Below are positions 16,918-31,092 of a DNA stretch of 64,000 nucleotides, piece after piece. Positions within the stretch are counted from its first letter, which is position 1; each line of letters begins with the position of its first letter. The notes under the pieces were generated by a model. The model had not been told where the DNA came from, ran no database searches, and saw only the letters and a program-made list of their open reading frames with translations. A program made the position numbers and the translations under genes. The stretch comes from Azonexus sp. (lineage in GTDB: Bacteria; Pseudomonadota; Gammaproteobacteria; Burkholderiales; Rhodocyclaceae). The DNA lies in assembly GCA_017983755.1 (NCBI GenBank), contig JAGOAU010000009.1, positions 1-64,000 on the forward strand, given 5' to 3'.

Positions 16918-17679
16918 ATGACGCGGCATCCGCACCTGCACGACCACGAAATCATCCTCGACGTAAAGCACCTGTCCGTCGCCTACGGCAAGGTCGAGGC
17001 GCTGCACGACGTCAGCCTGACCATCCGCCGCGGCGAGATCGTCACCGTCATTGGTCCCAATGGTGCCGGCAAGACGACATTGCTCTCGGCGCTGATGGGC
17101 CTCCTGCCGGCGACCGGCGATATCGTCTACATGGGCCAGGGACAGGGCCGCGAGCGCGAAGTCGAGACGCTGGTCCGCCACGGCATGACACTGGTTCCGG
17201 AAAAGCGCGAGCTGTTCGCGGAGATGAGCGTCGAGGACAACCTGATCCTCGGTGCCTTCGACCGCTACCGTACCGGTCACCGCGACCACATGGAGACGAT
17301 GGACGAGGTCTTCGAGCTCTTCCCGCGCCTCGAGGAGCGCCGCGCCCAGCTGGCTGGCACGCTGTCCGGCGGCGAGCGCCAGATGCTGGCGATGGGCCGC
17401 GCGCTGATGGCCAAGCCCCGGCTGCTGATGCTCGACGAACCCAGCCTTGGCCTGGCGCCGCTGATCATCAAGGAAATCTTCCGCATCATCGCCGAGCTCA
17501 AGGAAACCGGCGTCGCCATCCTGCTCGTCGAGCAAAATGCCCGCGCCGCGCTGCAGGTTTCCGACTACGCCTACGTGCTGGAGACCGGCGAAGTCTCGCT
17601 GGCTGGTCCCAGCCAGGATCTGGCGGCCGATCCGCGCGTCATCGAAAGCTACCTGGGCCTCGGCCACAAGCAGCACTGA
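16918..17679 (+). CDS. livF: LivF-type ABC transporter ATP-binding protein
   Basis: The second ATPase of the branched-chain-amino-acid-type transporter, 253 residues. Walker A is G46-P-N-G-A-G-K52-T-T, the signature is L-S-G-G-E-R-Q, and Walker B is L-L-M-L-D-E-P. The LivF-specific 'LVPEKRELFAEMSVEDNL' follows the Q-loop, and the C-terminus ends 'IESYLGLG', standard for LivF. It begins four bases after the LivHMG stop and should pair with the LivG domain of that fusion. It is the last gene of the transporter run. The convergent FecR-like gene ends only 12 bases downstream, with no evident terminator between them. Confidence 0.93.
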   Translation: MTRHPHLHDHEIILDVKHLSVAYGKVEALHDVSLTIRRGEIVTVIGPNGAGKTTLLSALMGLLPATGDIVYMGQGQGREREVETLVRHGMTLVPEKRELFAEMSVEDNLILGAFDRYRTGHRDHMETMDEVFELFPRLEERRAQLAGTLSGGERQMLAMGRALMAKPRLLMLDEPSLGLAPLIIKEIFRIIAELKETGVAILLVEQNARAALQVSDYAYVLETGEVSLAGPSQDLAADPRVIESYLGLGHKQH

Positions 17680-17691
17680 CCGGCAGTCCGG

Positions 17692-19701
17692 CTAACGCTG
17701 CCCCCGGTCGCCGCCGCGGCGCTCGTCCGGCCCGCGGCCACCCCGATTGTGATCCGCCTGTGGCGGCGGGCGCGGTTCGTTGCGCGGCATCTCGCGCATC
17801 GGCGGTGGTGAAGGCTGGCGTGGCGGCTGGGCCTGCGGCTGTGGCTGGAATTGCGGTTGCGGCATGGCCCGCGGCGCTTCGCGCGGCATCGGCGCCGCCC
17901 GCTCGGGTTGCGGTTGGCGAAATTGCTGCGCTTCACGATATTGCTGCGGCTCGCGATAGGTGTCGCGCCGTTGCTCGCGCTGGACTGGCGTCGGCTGCTG
18001 CATTTCGCGCATCGCTGGCGGCGCCTGGCGATAGCGCTCTTCCCGCATTGGCTGGGATGGCATGGCGGGTTGCGGACGATCATGGTCGACGCGTGGTGTG
18101 CCCGGCATGGCCGGCGAGCTGGGCATGGCCCGGCCACTCTGGCGATCCTCGGAATAAGGTGCGCGTCCGCGGTTTTCCATGTTCCGGTTGTATTCCGGCG
18201 CACCGCGCGCAGCATCCGGCCCGGGGTAGCGCCCACCGGTCTCCGGCGGACGGTTGGCCGGCGATGCCTGGTCGCGCCGACCTTCCTGGCCGCCCGGCGG
18301 CATGGCGGCCGCGGGTTGCTGGAAGCGCTCGGACGGTGGCCTGACCTGCTGTCGCGGCGGGGGAGCATAGCGTTCCGGCCCGTTCTGCTGGGCTGCGCGG
18401 GCTGCGCCGGCCGGTGGCGCCAGCCATTCGCCGCCCGGTGCCCGGGATTTGACGGGCGCCTGTCCGAGTTCATTGCGGTCGTAAGGGCGAACGCTGTTGC
18501 GGTTGATCGGCTTGCCTTCGCGGAGCATGTTGGAGGGAACGACGGTGACCGCATGCGGCTGTCCCTGGTGCGCGTAGTGCGGCCGATATTCCGGGCGCAA
18601 CGCGCGGTCGATGTGCGCGTGGTCGTGGACATGCGCGACGTTGATCCGACGCACGTAGGTCGGGCTGGTGCGATAACCGGGCACATAGACTTCGCGCGGC
18701 GCCAGCGGGAACCAGCCGACCGCCGGCGCGGAACTGTAGCCGAAGCGGACGTTCCAGCCCGGGTCGCCGACCCAGCCGACGAGGGCGGGCGCATACACGG
18801 GACGCGCGGCGTAGGTGCCCGGCGCCCAGCCCCAGCGGCCGCCGACCTGCACCCAGCGCCCGTAATGGAAGGGGGCGAAACCCCAGGGAGCGGCATCGAC
18901 CCACGTCCAGCCCCAGGGTTCGATCCAGGCCCAGCGCCCGTCGCGATAGGGCGCCCAGTCGGCGGCAACCGCACGCGGATACCAGACCGTGCCGTAGTCG
19001 GGGGCGGAACTCCAGTCGCCGTAGGCATCGAGATCCTGATAGCCGGTCATGTAGGGCGAAACGTGGCGGCGGGCGGCGTTCGAACGTTCGCGGTTGTCCT
19101 GCACCGAAACCCAGGCGTCGAAATCGTCCCCGTAAGGCGCCGCATCGACGCCGATCAAGCCGCGCTCGTCGAAGGTGGCCATCTCGCCCGGGCGCACGAC
19201 GATCGGACGTTCGCCGGTGTCGACCTCGGCGCTGCCCGCCTGGGCGGCGACGGTCGTGCGGTCGGGCTGCACCTCGATCCGGTAGCGGCCGGGCCCGGGA
19301 AAACGAACGCGCCCGCCCGGCGTACTGACCTGCAGGTCGTCGGCCTGGTCGCGGTCGCGGATGGTCACCGCCAACGTGCCCTCGGCCAGCAAAAGATCGA
19401 CGATCTGGTCGTTGACCGCGACGAACTCGGCGCGGCTGTTGCCGGCCAGGCGGTAGGCGGTGGAGCCGATCCAGACCTCGGCGCGGCTGCGTCGTTCGGT
19501 ATCGATGATGGTGCCGCTGCTGATCGGCCAGTTGATCGCTGCCGGGCTGCCCGGATCCTGGCGGTCGGCCCGCAGGGTGACATCGCCATCGATCTGCGAC
19601 AGGCGGCCAACCCGCCCCGGCGGGTCACCGGCGGCCTGTACCGGTGCCAGAAAGCCGAGCAGGGCGGCCAGCCCGAGAAAATAGCGAATGCGTGAATACA
19701 T
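17692..19701 (-). CDS. Secreted FecR-domain/DUF6600 protein with proline-rich tail
   Basis: A 669-residue exported protein. The signal peptide (to about residue 24, V-Q-A-A) is followed by a FecR-like beta domain ('VGRLSQIDGDVTL...STPGGRVRFPGPGRYRI', to about residue 195). A tryptophan/glycine-rich region then contains repeated 'W...YGRW...GWAP' motifs, matching DUF6600. From about residue 400 the chain is low complexity, dominated by Pro, Arg, Gln and Met with many 'REA/REMP' units. The start is ATG 19701, with GGAG six bases upstream. A TTG and an ATG just before it are alternatives. It is periplasmic or surface-exposed, but no receptor or sigma factor lies next to it, so classical FecR signalling is not indicated. 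Function is unknown. Confidence 0.75.
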   Translation of the reverse strand: MYSRIRYFLGLAALLGFLAPVQAAGDPPGRVGRLSQIDGDVTLRADRQDPGSPAAINWPISSGTIIDTERRSRAEVWIGSTAYRLAGNSRAEFVAVNDQIVDLLLAEGTLAVTIRDRDQADDLQVSTPGGRVRFPGPGRYRIEVQPDRTTVAAQAGSAEVDTGERPIVVRPGEMATFDERGLIGVDAAPYGDDFDAWVSVQDNRERSNAARRHVSPYMTGYQDLDAYGDWSSAPDYGTVWYPRAVAADWAPYRDGRWAWIEPWGWTWVDAAPWGFAPFHYGRWVQVGGRWGWAPGTYAARPVYAPALVGWVGDPGWNVRFGYSSAPAVGWFPLAPREVYVPGYRTSPTYVRRINVAHVHDHAHIDRALRPEYRPHYAHQGQPHAVTVVPSNMLREGKPINRNSVRPYDRNELGQAPVKSRAPGGEWLAPPAGAARAAQQNGPERYAPPPRQQVRPPSERFQQPAAAMPPGGQEGRRDQASPANRPPETGGRYPGPDAARGAPEYNRNMENRGRAPYSEDRQSGRAMPSSPAMPGTPRVDHDRPQPAMPSQPMREERYRQAPPAMREMQQPTPVQREQRRDTYREPQQYREAQQFRQPQPERAAPMPREAPRAMPQPQFQPQPQAQPPRQPSPPPMREMPRNEPRPPPQADHNRGGRGPDERRGGDRGQR

Positions 19702-19711
19702 CATCAACTCC

Positions 19712-19727
19712 GTCAGCCGCGGCTGAC
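19712..19727. promoter_or_regulatory. Perfect 16-bp palindrome upstream of the FecR/DUF6600 gene
   Basis: GTCAGCCGCGGCTGAC is a perfect dyad lying between the start of the minus-strand FecR-like gene and mnmG, and it abuts the Shine-Dalgarno of the former. Size and position suit an operator for a dimeric repressor. No regulator can be named. Confidence 0.4.
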
Positions 19728-19926
19728 TGTCAGGGTCATTGGTAGACTGCTTAACGCATTAGAACCCGATCGGATGAATTTCGAGCGCGCAAAATCGTTT
19801 CAGGATGTTGCCGGACGGCGCTTCCGGACCTGCCGCAGGCCGCGATGGCGCGGGAAAACCTGTGATTTTTCAGCGGCCTGACGTAAAATCCGCGGTTCCC
19901 TACTGCGCCGCAACATACCCTTTTCG

Positions 19927-21813
19927 ATGCTTTATCCCACCCGTTTCGATGTCATCGTCGTCGGCGGCGGTCACGCCGGCACCGAGGCTGCGCTTGCCGC
20001 AGCGCGGGCCGGTGCGAGCACGCTGCTGCTGACGCACAACCTCGACACGTTGGGGGCGATGAGTTGCAACCCGTCGATCGGCGGCATCGGCAAGGGCCAT
20101 CTGGTGCGCGAGGTCGATGCGCTGGGCGGCGCGATGGCGGCGGCCACCGACGAGGCCGGCATTCAGTTCCGCATCCTCAACGCCTCGAAAGGCCCGGCCG
20201 TGCGCGCCACGCGCGCCCAGGCCGACCGCGTGCTGTACAAGCAGGCGATCCGCGGTCGACTCGAAAATCAGGCCAATTTGACCATTTTCGCCCAGGCCTG
20301 CGACGACCTGATCGTCGAGGGTGATAAGGTCTGCGGCGCCATCACCCAGCTCGGTATCCGCTTCATGGCCGAGGCCGTCGTCCTCACCGCCGGCACCTTC
20401 CTCAACGGCAAGATCCACGTCGGACTGGAGAACTACACTGGCGGCCGCATGGGCGATCCGCCCTCGGTTTCGCTGGCCGCCCGGCTCAAGGAACTGAACC
20501 TGCCGCAGGGCCGCCTGAAAACCGGCACACCGCCACGCCTCGACGGCAAGACCATCGATTTCTCGGTGATGGAGGAGCAGCATTCGGACGATCCGCTGCC
20601 GGTGTTCTCCTTCCTCGGCAATGCCGCGCAGCACACGAAACAGCTGCCGTGCTGGATCACCGAGACCAACGAACGCACGCACGACATCATCCGCAGCGGG
20701 CTGGACCGCTCGCCGATGTACACCGGCGTCATCGAGGGGGTCGGCCCGCGTTACTGCCCGTCGATCGAGGACAAGATCCACCGTTTCGCCGACAAGGATC
20801 GCCACAACGTCTTCCTCGAGCCGGAAGGCCTGGCGACGCACGAAATCTACCCGAACGGCGTGTCGACCAGCCTGCCCTTCGACATCCAGCTGGCGCTGGT
20901 GCGCTCGATCCGCGGCCTGGAAAACTGCCATATTCTGCGCCCCGGCTACGCCATCGAATACGACTTCTACGATCCGCGCGGCCTCAAGGACACACTGGAA
21001 ACCAAGGCGATCCACGGCCTGTTCTTCGCCGGCCAGATCAACGGCACCACCGGCTATGAGGAAGCGGCAGCGCAGGGTTTGCTGGCCGGCATCAACGCCG
21101 TGTGCTACGTCCGTGGCGAGGACGGCTGGTGCCCGAGGCGCAACGAAGCCTATCTCGGCGTGCTGGTCGACGACCTGATCACGCGCGGTGTCTCTGATCC
21201 CTACCGGATGTTCACCAGCCGTGCGGAATACCGCCTGAGCCTGCGCGAGGACAACGCCGACCTGCGCCTGACCGAACGGGGGCGCCAACTCGGCCTGGTC
21301 GACGACGCCCGCTGGGATGCTTTCTGCCGCAAGCGCGACGCCATCGCCGCTGAGCAGGAGCGCCTGAAGGCGACCTGGGTCAATCCGAAGATGACCCCGG
21401 CGGAAGATTGCATCCGCGTCCTCGGCAAGCCCATCGAGCACGAATACAACCTGTTCGAACTGCTGCGCCGGCCGGAAATTTCCTATGGCGAGCTACTGAC
21501 GCTGCCCGGTGCCGGGGAAGCGCAAACCGATCCGCTGGTCGTCGAACAACTGGAAATCTCCGCCAAGTACCAGGGTTACATCGACCGTCAGGCTGAAGAA
21601 GTGGCGCGCTCGGGCGCCTACGAAAACACGGTGCTGCCGGCCGATCTCGATTACAGCGCGGTGGCTGGCCTGTCCAACGAGGTCAAGCAGAAGCTGACAC
21701 AGCACAAGCCGCAAACGATCGGTCAGGCCTCGCGCATCCAGGGGGTGACGCCGGCGGCGATCTCGCTGCTGCTGATCCACCTGAAACGCTTCAACCTGTC
21801 GCAGGCCGCATGA
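19927..21813 (+). CDS. mnmG: tRNA uridine-5-carboxymethylaminomethyl modification enzyme, FAD subunit
   Basis: MnmG (GidA) works with the GTPase MnmE to add a carboxymethylaminomethyl group to U34 of certain tRNAs, using FAD and methylene-THF. The protein has 628 residues, normal for the family. The FAD motif G13-G-G-H-A-G begins near the N-terminus, and the GidA signatures '[12 protein letters not shown]' and '[21 protein letters not shown]' are present. The C-terminal MnmE-binding helical domain is complete. It opens the mnmG-rsmG-parA-parB run and overlaps rsmG by four bases. A -10-like TAAAAT lies at 19884-19889 without a good -35. Confidence 0.97.
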   Translation: MLYPTRFDVIVVGGGHAGTEAALAAARAGASTLLLTHNLDTLGAMSCNPSIGGIGKGHLVREVDALGGAMAAATDEAGIQFRILNASKGPAVRATRAQADRVLYKQAIRGRLENQANLTIFAQACDDLIVEGDKVCGAITQLGIRFMAEAVVLTAGTFLNGKIHVGLENYTGGRMGDPPSVSLAARLKELNLPQGRLKTGTPPRLDGKTIDFSVMEEQHSDDPLPVFSFLGNAAQHTKQLPCWITETNERTHDIIRSGLDRSPMYTGVIEGVGPRYCPSIEDKIHRFADKDRHNVFLEPEGLATHEIYPNGVSTSLPFDIQLALVRSIRGLENCHILRPGYAIEYDFYDPRGLKDTLETKAIHGLFFAGQINGTTGYEEAAAQGLLAGINAVCYVRGEDGWCPRRNEAYLGVLVDDLITRGVSDPYRMFTSRAEYRLSLREDNADLRLTERGRQLGLVDDARWDAFCRKRDAIAAEQERLKATWVNPKMTPAEDCIRVLGKPIEHEYNLFELLRRPEISYGELLTLPGAGEAQTDPLVVEQLEISAKYQGYIDRQAEEVARSGAYENTVLPADLDYSAVAGLSNEVKQKLTQHKPQTIGQASRIQGVTPAAISLLLIHLKRFNLSQAA

Positions 21814-22424
21814 GCACCCCCCTGGCTGACGGCCTCGCCGAACTGGGAATCGCCCTGCCCGAGGCGGGACAGCGGCAGTTGCTAGCCTTCCGCGACCTGC
21901 TGCTCAAGTGGAACAAGACCTACAACCTGACCGCCCTGCGCGATCCGGATCAGGCGATCTCGCACCACCTGCTCGATTCGCTGGCCATCCTGCCGCAGAT
22001 CGGCGAAGGTTCACTGCTCGACGTTGGCAGCGGCGGCGGCCTGCCGGGCATTCCGCTGGCCATCGCCCGCCCCGCGCTTGCGGTCGCCATGGTCGACACG
22101 GTCCAGAAGAAGGCCAGCTTTCTGCAACAGGCATCGATCGAACTGGGCCTGAAGAATGTTACGGTCCACCATGCCCGGGTCGAGGAAATGCAGGGACAAT
22201 ACGCACAGATCAGCTCGCGCGCCTTTGCCGAACTTGGCCTCTTCGTCAGCCTGACCCGCCACCTGCTGGCGCCGGGCGGTCGCTGGCTGGCCATGAAGGG
22301 GGGGCGCCCGGATGCTGAACTCAGGGCCTTGCCGGCCGATGTCGCGGTCGAGGCCATCCTGCCGCTGACCGTGCCGGGGCTCGCTGCCGAACGACATTTG
22401 ATCATTTTGAAAGCCGGGTCATGA
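21810..22424 (+). CDS. rsmG: 16S rRNA (guanine-527-N7)-methyltransferase
   Basis: RsmG (GidB) methylates N7 of G527 in 16S rRNA, where loss can confer low-level streptomycin resistance. The 204-residue protein has the conserved '[14 protein letters not shown]', followed by the SAM-binding motif '[17 protein letters not shown]', and 'SRAFAELG' toward the active site. Length is normal. The start overlaps the mnmG stop (ATGA) and the stop overlaps the parA start, so translation is probably coupled through the run. Confidence 0.96.
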   Translation: MSTPLADGLAELGIALPEAGQRQLLAFRDLLLKWNKTYNLTALRDPDQAISHHLLDSLAILPQIGEGSLLDVGSGGGLPGIPLAIARPALAVAMVDTVQKKASFLQQASIELGLKNVTVHHARVEEMQGQYAQISSRAFAELGLFVSLTRHLLAPGGRWLAMKGGRPDAELRALPADVAVEAILPLTVPGLAAERHLIILKAGS

Positions 22425-23182
22425 AAGCACTCGCCATTACCAACCAGAAAGGCGGCGTCGGCAAGACGACGACGGCGGTCAATCTTGCCGCCTGCCTCGC
22501 TGCCGAGGGGCGGCGCGTCCTGTTGATCGACCTCGATCCGCAGGGCAACGCGACGACCGGCGCCGGCATCACCAAGAAGGAAGCACTGCCGACCGTCTAT
22601 CAGTTGCTGATCGGGGCTGCCACGCTGGCCGAGGTCTGCATCGCGACCGATTTCGGCTTCGACGTGCTGCCGGCCAACCGAGAACTGGCCGGTGCCGAAG
22701 TCGAGCTGATCGAACTCGATCAGCGCGAATACCGCCTGAAGAATGCCCTGCAGGCCGGCCATGCCAGCTACGATTTCATCCTGATCGATTGTCCGCCGGC
22801 GCTCAACATGTTGACGGTCAACGGCCTGGTGGCTGCCGATTCCGTGCTGATTCCGATGCAGTGCGAATACTATGCGCTGGAGGGCCTGTCCGACCTCGTC
22901 GAAACCCTGCGCAAGGTACGCGCCCACCTTAATTCGCGCCTTGAGATCGAGGGCCTGCTGCGCACCATGTACAACCCGCAGAGCACCCTGACGCAACAGG
23001 TTTCCGGCGAGCTGGAAAGCCACTTCGGCAGCAAGGTCTACCAGACCATCGTGCCGCGCAATGTGCGCCTGGCCGAGGCGCCGTCCTATGGCAAGCCGGT
23101 CATCGCCTTCGACAAAAGCTCCAAGGGCGCGCAGGCCTACAGCGCGCTCGCCAAGGAAATCCTCGAAAGGGTCGCCCCATGA
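22421..23182 (+). CDS. parA: Chromosome partitioning ATPase ParA
   Basis: ParA/Soj-type ATPase that, with ParB and parS sites, segregates the chromosome origin. It has 253 residues. The deviant Walker A K10-G-G-V-G-K-T-T begins near the N-terminus, the Walker B-type '[14 protein letters not shown]' follows, and '[15 protein letters not shown]' is the typical C-terminal motif of chromosomal ParA. It overlaps rsmG and parB by four bases each. The short length without an N-terminal DNA-binding extension marks it as the chromosomal rather than the plasmid large type. Confidence 0.96.
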   Translation: MKALAITNQKGGVGKTTTAVNLAACLAAEGRRVLLIDLDPQGNATTGAGITKKEALPTVYQLLIGAATLAEVCIATDFGFDVLPANRELAGAEVELIELDQREYRLKNALQAGHASYDFILIDCPPALNMLTVNGLVAADSVLIPMQCEYYALEGLSDLVETLRKVRAHLNSRLEIEGLLRTMYNPQSTLTQQVSGELESHFGSKVYQTIVPRNVRLAEAPSYGKPVIAFDKSSKGAQAYSALAKEILERVAP

Positions 23183-24033
23183 TCAAGATGAAAGGACTCG
23201 GCCGCGGCCTCGATGCGTTGCTCACCGGCAATGACAGGCCGCATGGCGACGAACAGCGGAACCTGCCGGTCGACCGCCTGAAACCGGGCAAATACCAGCC
23301 GCGCACCCACATGGATGAAACCTCGCTGGCCGAGCTGGCGGCGTCGATCAAGGCGCAGGGGGTCATGCAGCCGATCCTGGTGCGCGCGGTCGATAACACG
23401 CCGGGTGCCGAGCGCTACGAAATCGTCGCCGGCGAACGCCGCTGGCGCGCTTCGCAGCTGGCCGGGCTGAGTGAAGTGCCGGTGCTCGTCCGCAGCATTC
23501 CCGACGAGCAGGCGCTGGCCATGGCGCTGATCGAGAACATCCAGCGCGAGAACCTGAACCCGCTGGAAGAAGCGCAGGGCCTGCAACGCCTGATCGACGA
23601 ATTCGGCCTGACCCACCAGCAGGCGGCCGATGCCGTCGGCCGTTCGCGCCCCGCCGCCACCAATTTGCTGCGTTTGTTGCAGTTGACCGCAACCGTCCAG
23701 GAAATGCTGATGTCCGGCAAGCTCGACATGGGCCATGCCCGGGCACTTCTGCCGCTGAGTGGCGGGCAGCAGGTGGCGGTGGCCCAGCGCATCGTGCAGA
23801 AAGGCCTGTCGGTGCGCGAAGCCGAGCGTCTGGTGCAGCATCTGCTGAATCCCCCGAAAAAAGTGCCGGCCAAGGACATCGACCGTGACCTGCTGCGTTT
23901 GCAGGAAGAACTGTCGGATGGTCTCGGGGCGAATGTCGCCATTCGTTCCAACAAGAAAGGTGCCGGCAAGGTGACGATCGACTTCGGCAGCCTCGACCAG
24001 CTCGATGGCCTGATTTCGCGCCTGCGCGGGTGA
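23179..24033 (+). CDS. parB: Chromosome partitioning protein ParB
   Basis: ParB/Spo0J, the CTP-dependent clamp that loads at parS and spreads. It has 284 residues. The N-terminus begins K-G-L-G-R-G-L-D-A-L-L, typical of chromosomal ParB. The CTP-binding region has 'YEIVAGERRWRAS' and 'ALIENIQRENLNPLEEA'. The helix-turn-helix follows ('THQQAADAVGRSRPAATNLLRLL'), and a C-terminal dimerisation segment ends the chain. The start overlaps parA. I looked for a TGTTTCACGTGAAACA-like parS in the window and did not find one. Confidence 0.96.
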   Translation: MIKMKGLGRGLDALLTGNDRPHGDEQRNLPVDRLKPGKYQPRTHMDETSLAELAASIKAQGVMQPILVRAVDNTPGAERYEIVAGERRWRASQLAGLSEVPVLVRSIPDEQALAMALIENIQRENLNPLEEAQGLQRLIDEFGLTHQQAADAVGRSRPAATNLLRLLQLTATVQEMLMSGKLDMGHARALLPLSGGQQVAVAQRIVQKGLSVREAERLVQHLLNPPKKVPAKDIDRDLLRLQEELSDGLGANVAIRSNKKGAGKVTIDFGSLDQLDGLISRLRG

Positions 24034-24105
24034 TTCGATGGCAAAATCGCGAACGTTTCGCCGATTCGGGAAAACCCTTGTTTTGTGCGTTGCAGCATTT
24101 GACTC

Positions 24106-25327
<1,222 letters not shown>

Positions 25328-25391
25328 GTTTTTTGGCAGTTTCCCGTAGTTTTCAGTTCTTAACTTTAACCGTAACAACCTACCTTACTGA

Positions 25392-25661
<270 letters not shown>

Positions 25662-25700
25662 TCTCCACGCGCCTGTAACCCTAATTACCAGGAGGTTAGC

Positions 25701-26171
25701 GTGAATATCAACGCGACACTGATTGGCCAGGCAATCTGGTTTGCTGTCTTCATCTGGATCACGATGAAGTATGTCTGGCCGCCGCTGCAAAAAGCGATGG
25801 CAGACCGTCAAGCCCAGATCGCTGAAGGCCTGGCTGCGGCCGAACGTGGCAAGCACGAGCAAGAGCTCGCTGCCAAGCGTTCTGCTGATGCGCTGCGTGA
25901 AGCCAAGGAGAAATCCGCGGATCTCGTCGCCCAAGCCGAAAAGCGTGCGCAACAGATCGTCGAAGAAGCCAAAGGCACGGCCAATGTCGAAAAGGACAAG
26001 ATCGTCGCCAGCGCTCAAGCCGAAATCGAACAGGAAGTCGAACGTGCCAAGCAGCAGTTGCGTGAGCGCGTCGCCGAACTGGCCGTTGCCGGTGCCGAGA
26101 AGATCCTGCGCAAGGAAATCAACGCGTCCGCGCATGCCGACATGCTGGTCGCCCTGAAACAGGACCTGTAA
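25701..26171 (+). CDS. atpF: ATP synthase Fo subunit b
   Basis: The peripheral-stalk subunit: one N-terminal membrane helix (about residues 5-25) followed by a long, charged, Ala/Glu/Lys-rich coiled coil to residue 156. The start is GTG 25701 with AGGAGG seven bases upstream. The conserved '[19 protein letters not shown]' follows the membrane segment. Length is that of a homodimeric b subunit, and no second b-type gene is present. It is separated from atpH by only two bases. Confidence 0.96.
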   Translation: MNINATLIGQAIWFAVFIWITMKYVWPPLQKAMADRQAQIAEGLAAAERGKHEQELAAKRSADALREAKEKSADLVAQAEKRAQQIVEEAKGTANVEKDKIVASAQAEIEQEVERAKQQLRERVAELAVAGAEKILRKEINASAHADMLVALKQDL

Positions 26172-26173
26172 GC

Positions 26174-26710
26174 ATGGCTGAATCCGTCACTATCGCCCGC
26201 CCTTACGCCGAAGCCCTGTTTCGTGCGGCAAAGGAAAGCGGCAATCTGGCCAAGTGGGCCGAGCAGCTAGCCCTGCTCGGTCAGGTGGCTGCCAATCCCG
26301 AGGCCCGTGCGGCCATCGGCGATCCCAATGTGGCGGCCCCGCAACTGGTCGACCTGTTCCGGTCTGCCTGCGGTACGGCGGTAGGTGCGGAGCTGTCGAA
26401 TTTCATCCAGCTGCTGTCCAACAATGACCGTCTGGGGCTGTTGCCGGAAATCGCCGGCTTGTACGAAAGCTACAAGCAGGCCGAGGAAGGCACTAAGCAG
26501 GCCGAAATCGTTTCGGCTTTCCCGATCGACGCTTCCCAGGTCAACGCACTCGTTCCCCAGCTCGAAGCAGTCTTCAAGACCAAGCTCGAGGCTTCGGTGT
26601 CGGTTGATCCGGCACTGATTGGTGGTATCAAGGTTATCGTTGGCGACCAGATGCTGGATGCTTCAGTCCGCGGCAAGCTCGACGCCATGGCTACGGCGCT
26701 GAACAACTAG
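26174..26710 (+). CDS. atpH: ATP synthase F1 subunit delta
   Basis: Delta joins the F1 head to the b stalk. The 178-residue protein begins with the family-typical 'ARPYAEALFRAAKE' and ends with the conserved 'GGIKVIVGDQMLDASVRGKLDAMA'. It starts two bases after the atpF stop and is followed by atpA after nine bases, whose Shine-Dalgarno (AGGAGA) lies at the delta stop. All lengths and order match the standard operon. Confidence 0.96.
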   Translation: MAESVTIARPYAEALFRAAKESGNLAKWAEQLALLGQVAANPEARAAIGDPNVAAPQLVDLFRSACGTAVGAELSNFIQLLSNNDRLGLLPEIAGLYESYKQAEEGTKQAEIVSAFPIDASQVNALVPQLEAVFKTKLEASVSVDPALIGGIKVIVGDQMLDASVRGKLDAMATALNN

Positions 26711-26719
26711 GAGAATTTC

Positions 26720-28258
26720 ATGCAGTTGAATCCTTCCGAAATTTCTGAACTGATCAAGAGCAAGATCCAGAACCTGCAAGGCGCATCGGAAGTGCGCACG
26801 CAGGGCACGGTGGTTTCCGTTACTGACGGTATCTGTCGCGTGCACGGCCTGCAGGATGTAATGCAGGGCGAAATGCTGGAATTCCCCGGTAACACGTTCG
26901 GCATGGCGCTCAACCTCGAGCGCGACTCCGTCGGTGCGGTGGTTCTTGGTGAATACGAGCACATCTCCGAAGGCGACATCGTCAAGACGACGGGCCGCAT
27001 TCTGGAAGTCCCGGTCGGTACCGAACTGTTGGGCCGCGTGGTCAACTCGCTCGGTCAGCCGATCGACGGCAAGGGCCCACTGAACAACAAGGCGAGCGAC
27101 AAGATCGAAAAGGTCGCCCCTGGCGTTATTTGGCGTAAATCGGTTTCCCAGCCAGTTCAGACCGGCCTCAAGGCGATCGACGCCATGGTGCCGGTTGGCC
27201 GTGGCCAGCGCGAACTGATCATTGGCGACCGTCAGACCGGCAAGACTGCCGTCGCTGTCGATGCGATCATCAACCAGAAGGGTACCGGCGTTAAGTGTAT
27301 CTACGTGGCTGTCGGCCAGAAGGCTTCTACCGTTGCCAACGTCGTGCGCAAGCTGGAAGAGCACGGTGCGCTGGCCTACACAATCGTCGTTGCCGCCACC
27401 GCCTCCGAATCCGCCGCACTGCAGTACATCGCACCGTACGCCGGTTGCACCATGGGTGAGTACTTCCGCGACCGTGGCGAAGATGCACTGATCATTTATG
27501 ACGATCTGACCAAGCAAGCCTGGGCCTACCGTCAGGTTTCCCTGCTGCTGCGTCGTCCGCCGGGCCGCGAAGCGTATCCGGGTGACGTGTTCTATCTCCA
27601 CTCCCGCTTGCTGGAACGCGCTGCTCGCGTTTCCGAAGATTGGGTTGTGAAGCTCACCAACGGCGAGATCAAGGGCCAGACCGGGTCGCTGACCGCGCTG
27701 CCGGTGATCGAAACGCAGGCCGGCGACGTGTCCGCCTTCGTTCCGACCAACGTCATCTCGATTACCGACGGCCAGATCTTCCTGGAAACTGACCTCTTCA
27801 ACGCCGGTATCCGCCCTGCCATTAACGCCGGTATTTCCGTGTCGCGCGTCGGTGGTGCCGCCCAGACCAAGATCATCAAGAAGCTCGGCGGCGGTGTCCG
27901 CCTGGCGTTGGCCCAGTATCGCGAACTGGCTGCCTTCGCGCAGTTTGCTTCCGATCTCGACGAAGCTACCCGCAAGCAGCTCGAGCGCGGCCGTCTGGTC
28001 ACCGAACTGATGAAGCAGCCCCAGTATTCGCCGATGAGCATCTCCGAAATGGCCGTGACGCTATACGCAGCGGACAAGGGCTACTTCGACGATGTCGAAG
28101 TGAAGCGCGCCCTGGAATGCGAAAAGGCCATGATCGGTTACCTCAAGGCTAACTGTGCCGACCTCATGAACACCATGGAGTCGACCGCCGAACTGAATGC
28201 CGAGTCCGAGAAGCAACTTGCCGCCGGCATTGTCGCTTTCAAGAGCAGCTGGGCCTGA
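26720..28258 (+). CDS. atpA: ATP synthase F1 subunit alpha
   Basis: The non-catalytic nucleotide-binding subunit, 512 residues. The N-terminus '[16 protein letters not shown]' is standard and the P-loop is G-D-R-Q-T-G-K-T-A. The conserved '[17 protein letters not shown]' carries the arginine that reaches into the catalytic site of beta. No unusual insert is seen. GGAGAA precedes the ATG, and atpG follows after 14 bases. Confidence 0.98.
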   Translation: MQLNPSEISELIKSKIQNLQGASEVRTQGTVVSVTDGICRVHGLQDVMQGEMLEFPGNTFGMALNLERDSVGAVVLGEYEHISEGDIVKTTGRILEVPVGTELLGRVVNSLGQPIDGKGPLNNKASDKIEKVAPGVIWRKSVSQPVQTGLKAIDAMVPVGRGQRELIIGDRQTGKTAVAVDAIINQKGTGVKCIYVAVGQKASTVANVVRKLEEHGALAYTIVVAATASESAALQYIAPYAGCTMGEYFRDRGEDALIIYDDLTKQAWAYRQVSLLLRRPPGREAYPGDVFYLHSRLLERAARVSEDWVVKLTNGEIKGQTGSLTALPVIETQAGDVSAFVPTNVISITDGQIFLETDLFNAGIRPAINAGISVSRVGGAAQTKIIKKLGGGVRLALAQYRELAAFAQFASDLDEATRKQLERGRLVTELMKQPQYSPMSISEMAVTLYAADKGYFDDVEVKRALECEKAMIGYLKANCADLMNTMESTAELNAESEKQLAAGIVAFKSSWA

Positions 28259-28272
28259 TCTAGGAGAACGCC

Positions 28273-30571
<2,299 letters not shown>

Positions 30572-30598
30572 TTAGCGTCTCCAGCATAGGAGCCAGTC

Positions 30599-31024
30599 AT
30601 GGCAATTTCTGTTCATTGTGATGTCGTCAGCGCGGAAGAGTCGATCTTCTCGGGTGTGGTCGAGTTTGCAGTGTTCCCCGGCGAAGCTGGCGAACTCGGC
30701 ATCCTGCCGCATCACACGCCGCTGCTTACCCGCATCAAGCCGGGCACCATTCGTCTGAAGCTGCAAGGTCAGACCGATTTCGAACTGGTGTATGTGTCCG
30801 GTGGCATGCTGGAGGTTCAGCCTTCCATGATCACCGTGCTGGCCGATACGGCTATCCGCGCTCACGATCTGGACGAAGCCAAGGCCCTGGAAGCCAAGAA
30901 GCGTGCCGAGGAAGCTCTCGCCAATCGCAACGCCGAAATGGACTACGCTGCGGCGGAATCCGAACTGGCACAGGCCATCGCCCAGTTGCAGGCCATCCAG
31001 CGTTTGCGCAAATCGATCCACTGA
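30599..31024 (+). CDS. atpC: ATP synthase F1 subunit epsilon
   Basis: The small rotor subunit that can inhibit ATP hydrolysis: 141 residues, an N-terminal beta-sandwich ('[11 protein letters not shown]', '[19 protein letters not shown]') and two C-terminal helices rich in Ala and Glu. Length is at the upper normal range. AGGAG precedes the ATG. It is the last gene of the operon, followed 17 bases later by a bidirectional terminator. Confidence 0.97.
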   Translation: MAISVHCDVVSAEESIFSGVVEFAVFPGEAGELGILPHHTPLLTRIKPGTIRLKLQGQTDFELVYVSGGMLEVQPSMITVLADTAIRAHDLDEAKALEAKKRAEEALANRNAEMDYAAAESELAQAIAQLQAIQRLRKSIH

Positions 31025-31040
31025 TTCACGTCAGCGGACA

Positions 31041-31068
31041 AAAAAGGGCAGCCTCGGCTGCCCTTTTT
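31041..31068. terminator. Bidirectional rho-independent terminator after the atp operon
   Basis: GGGCAGC / GCTGCCC with a CTCG tetraloop, flanked by A5 on the left and T5 on the right. The symmetry lets it end both the atp transcript from the left and the ubiJ transcript from the right. Confidence 0.9.
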
Positions 31069-31092
31069 ATTTGCCGGAACGACTGGATTAAT

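Noticed and set aside
19927-24033. A parS site near parA/parB
   Set aside because: No TGTTTCACGTGAAACA-like sequence with at most two changes was found here or elsewhere in the window by reading. A motif search should repeat this.
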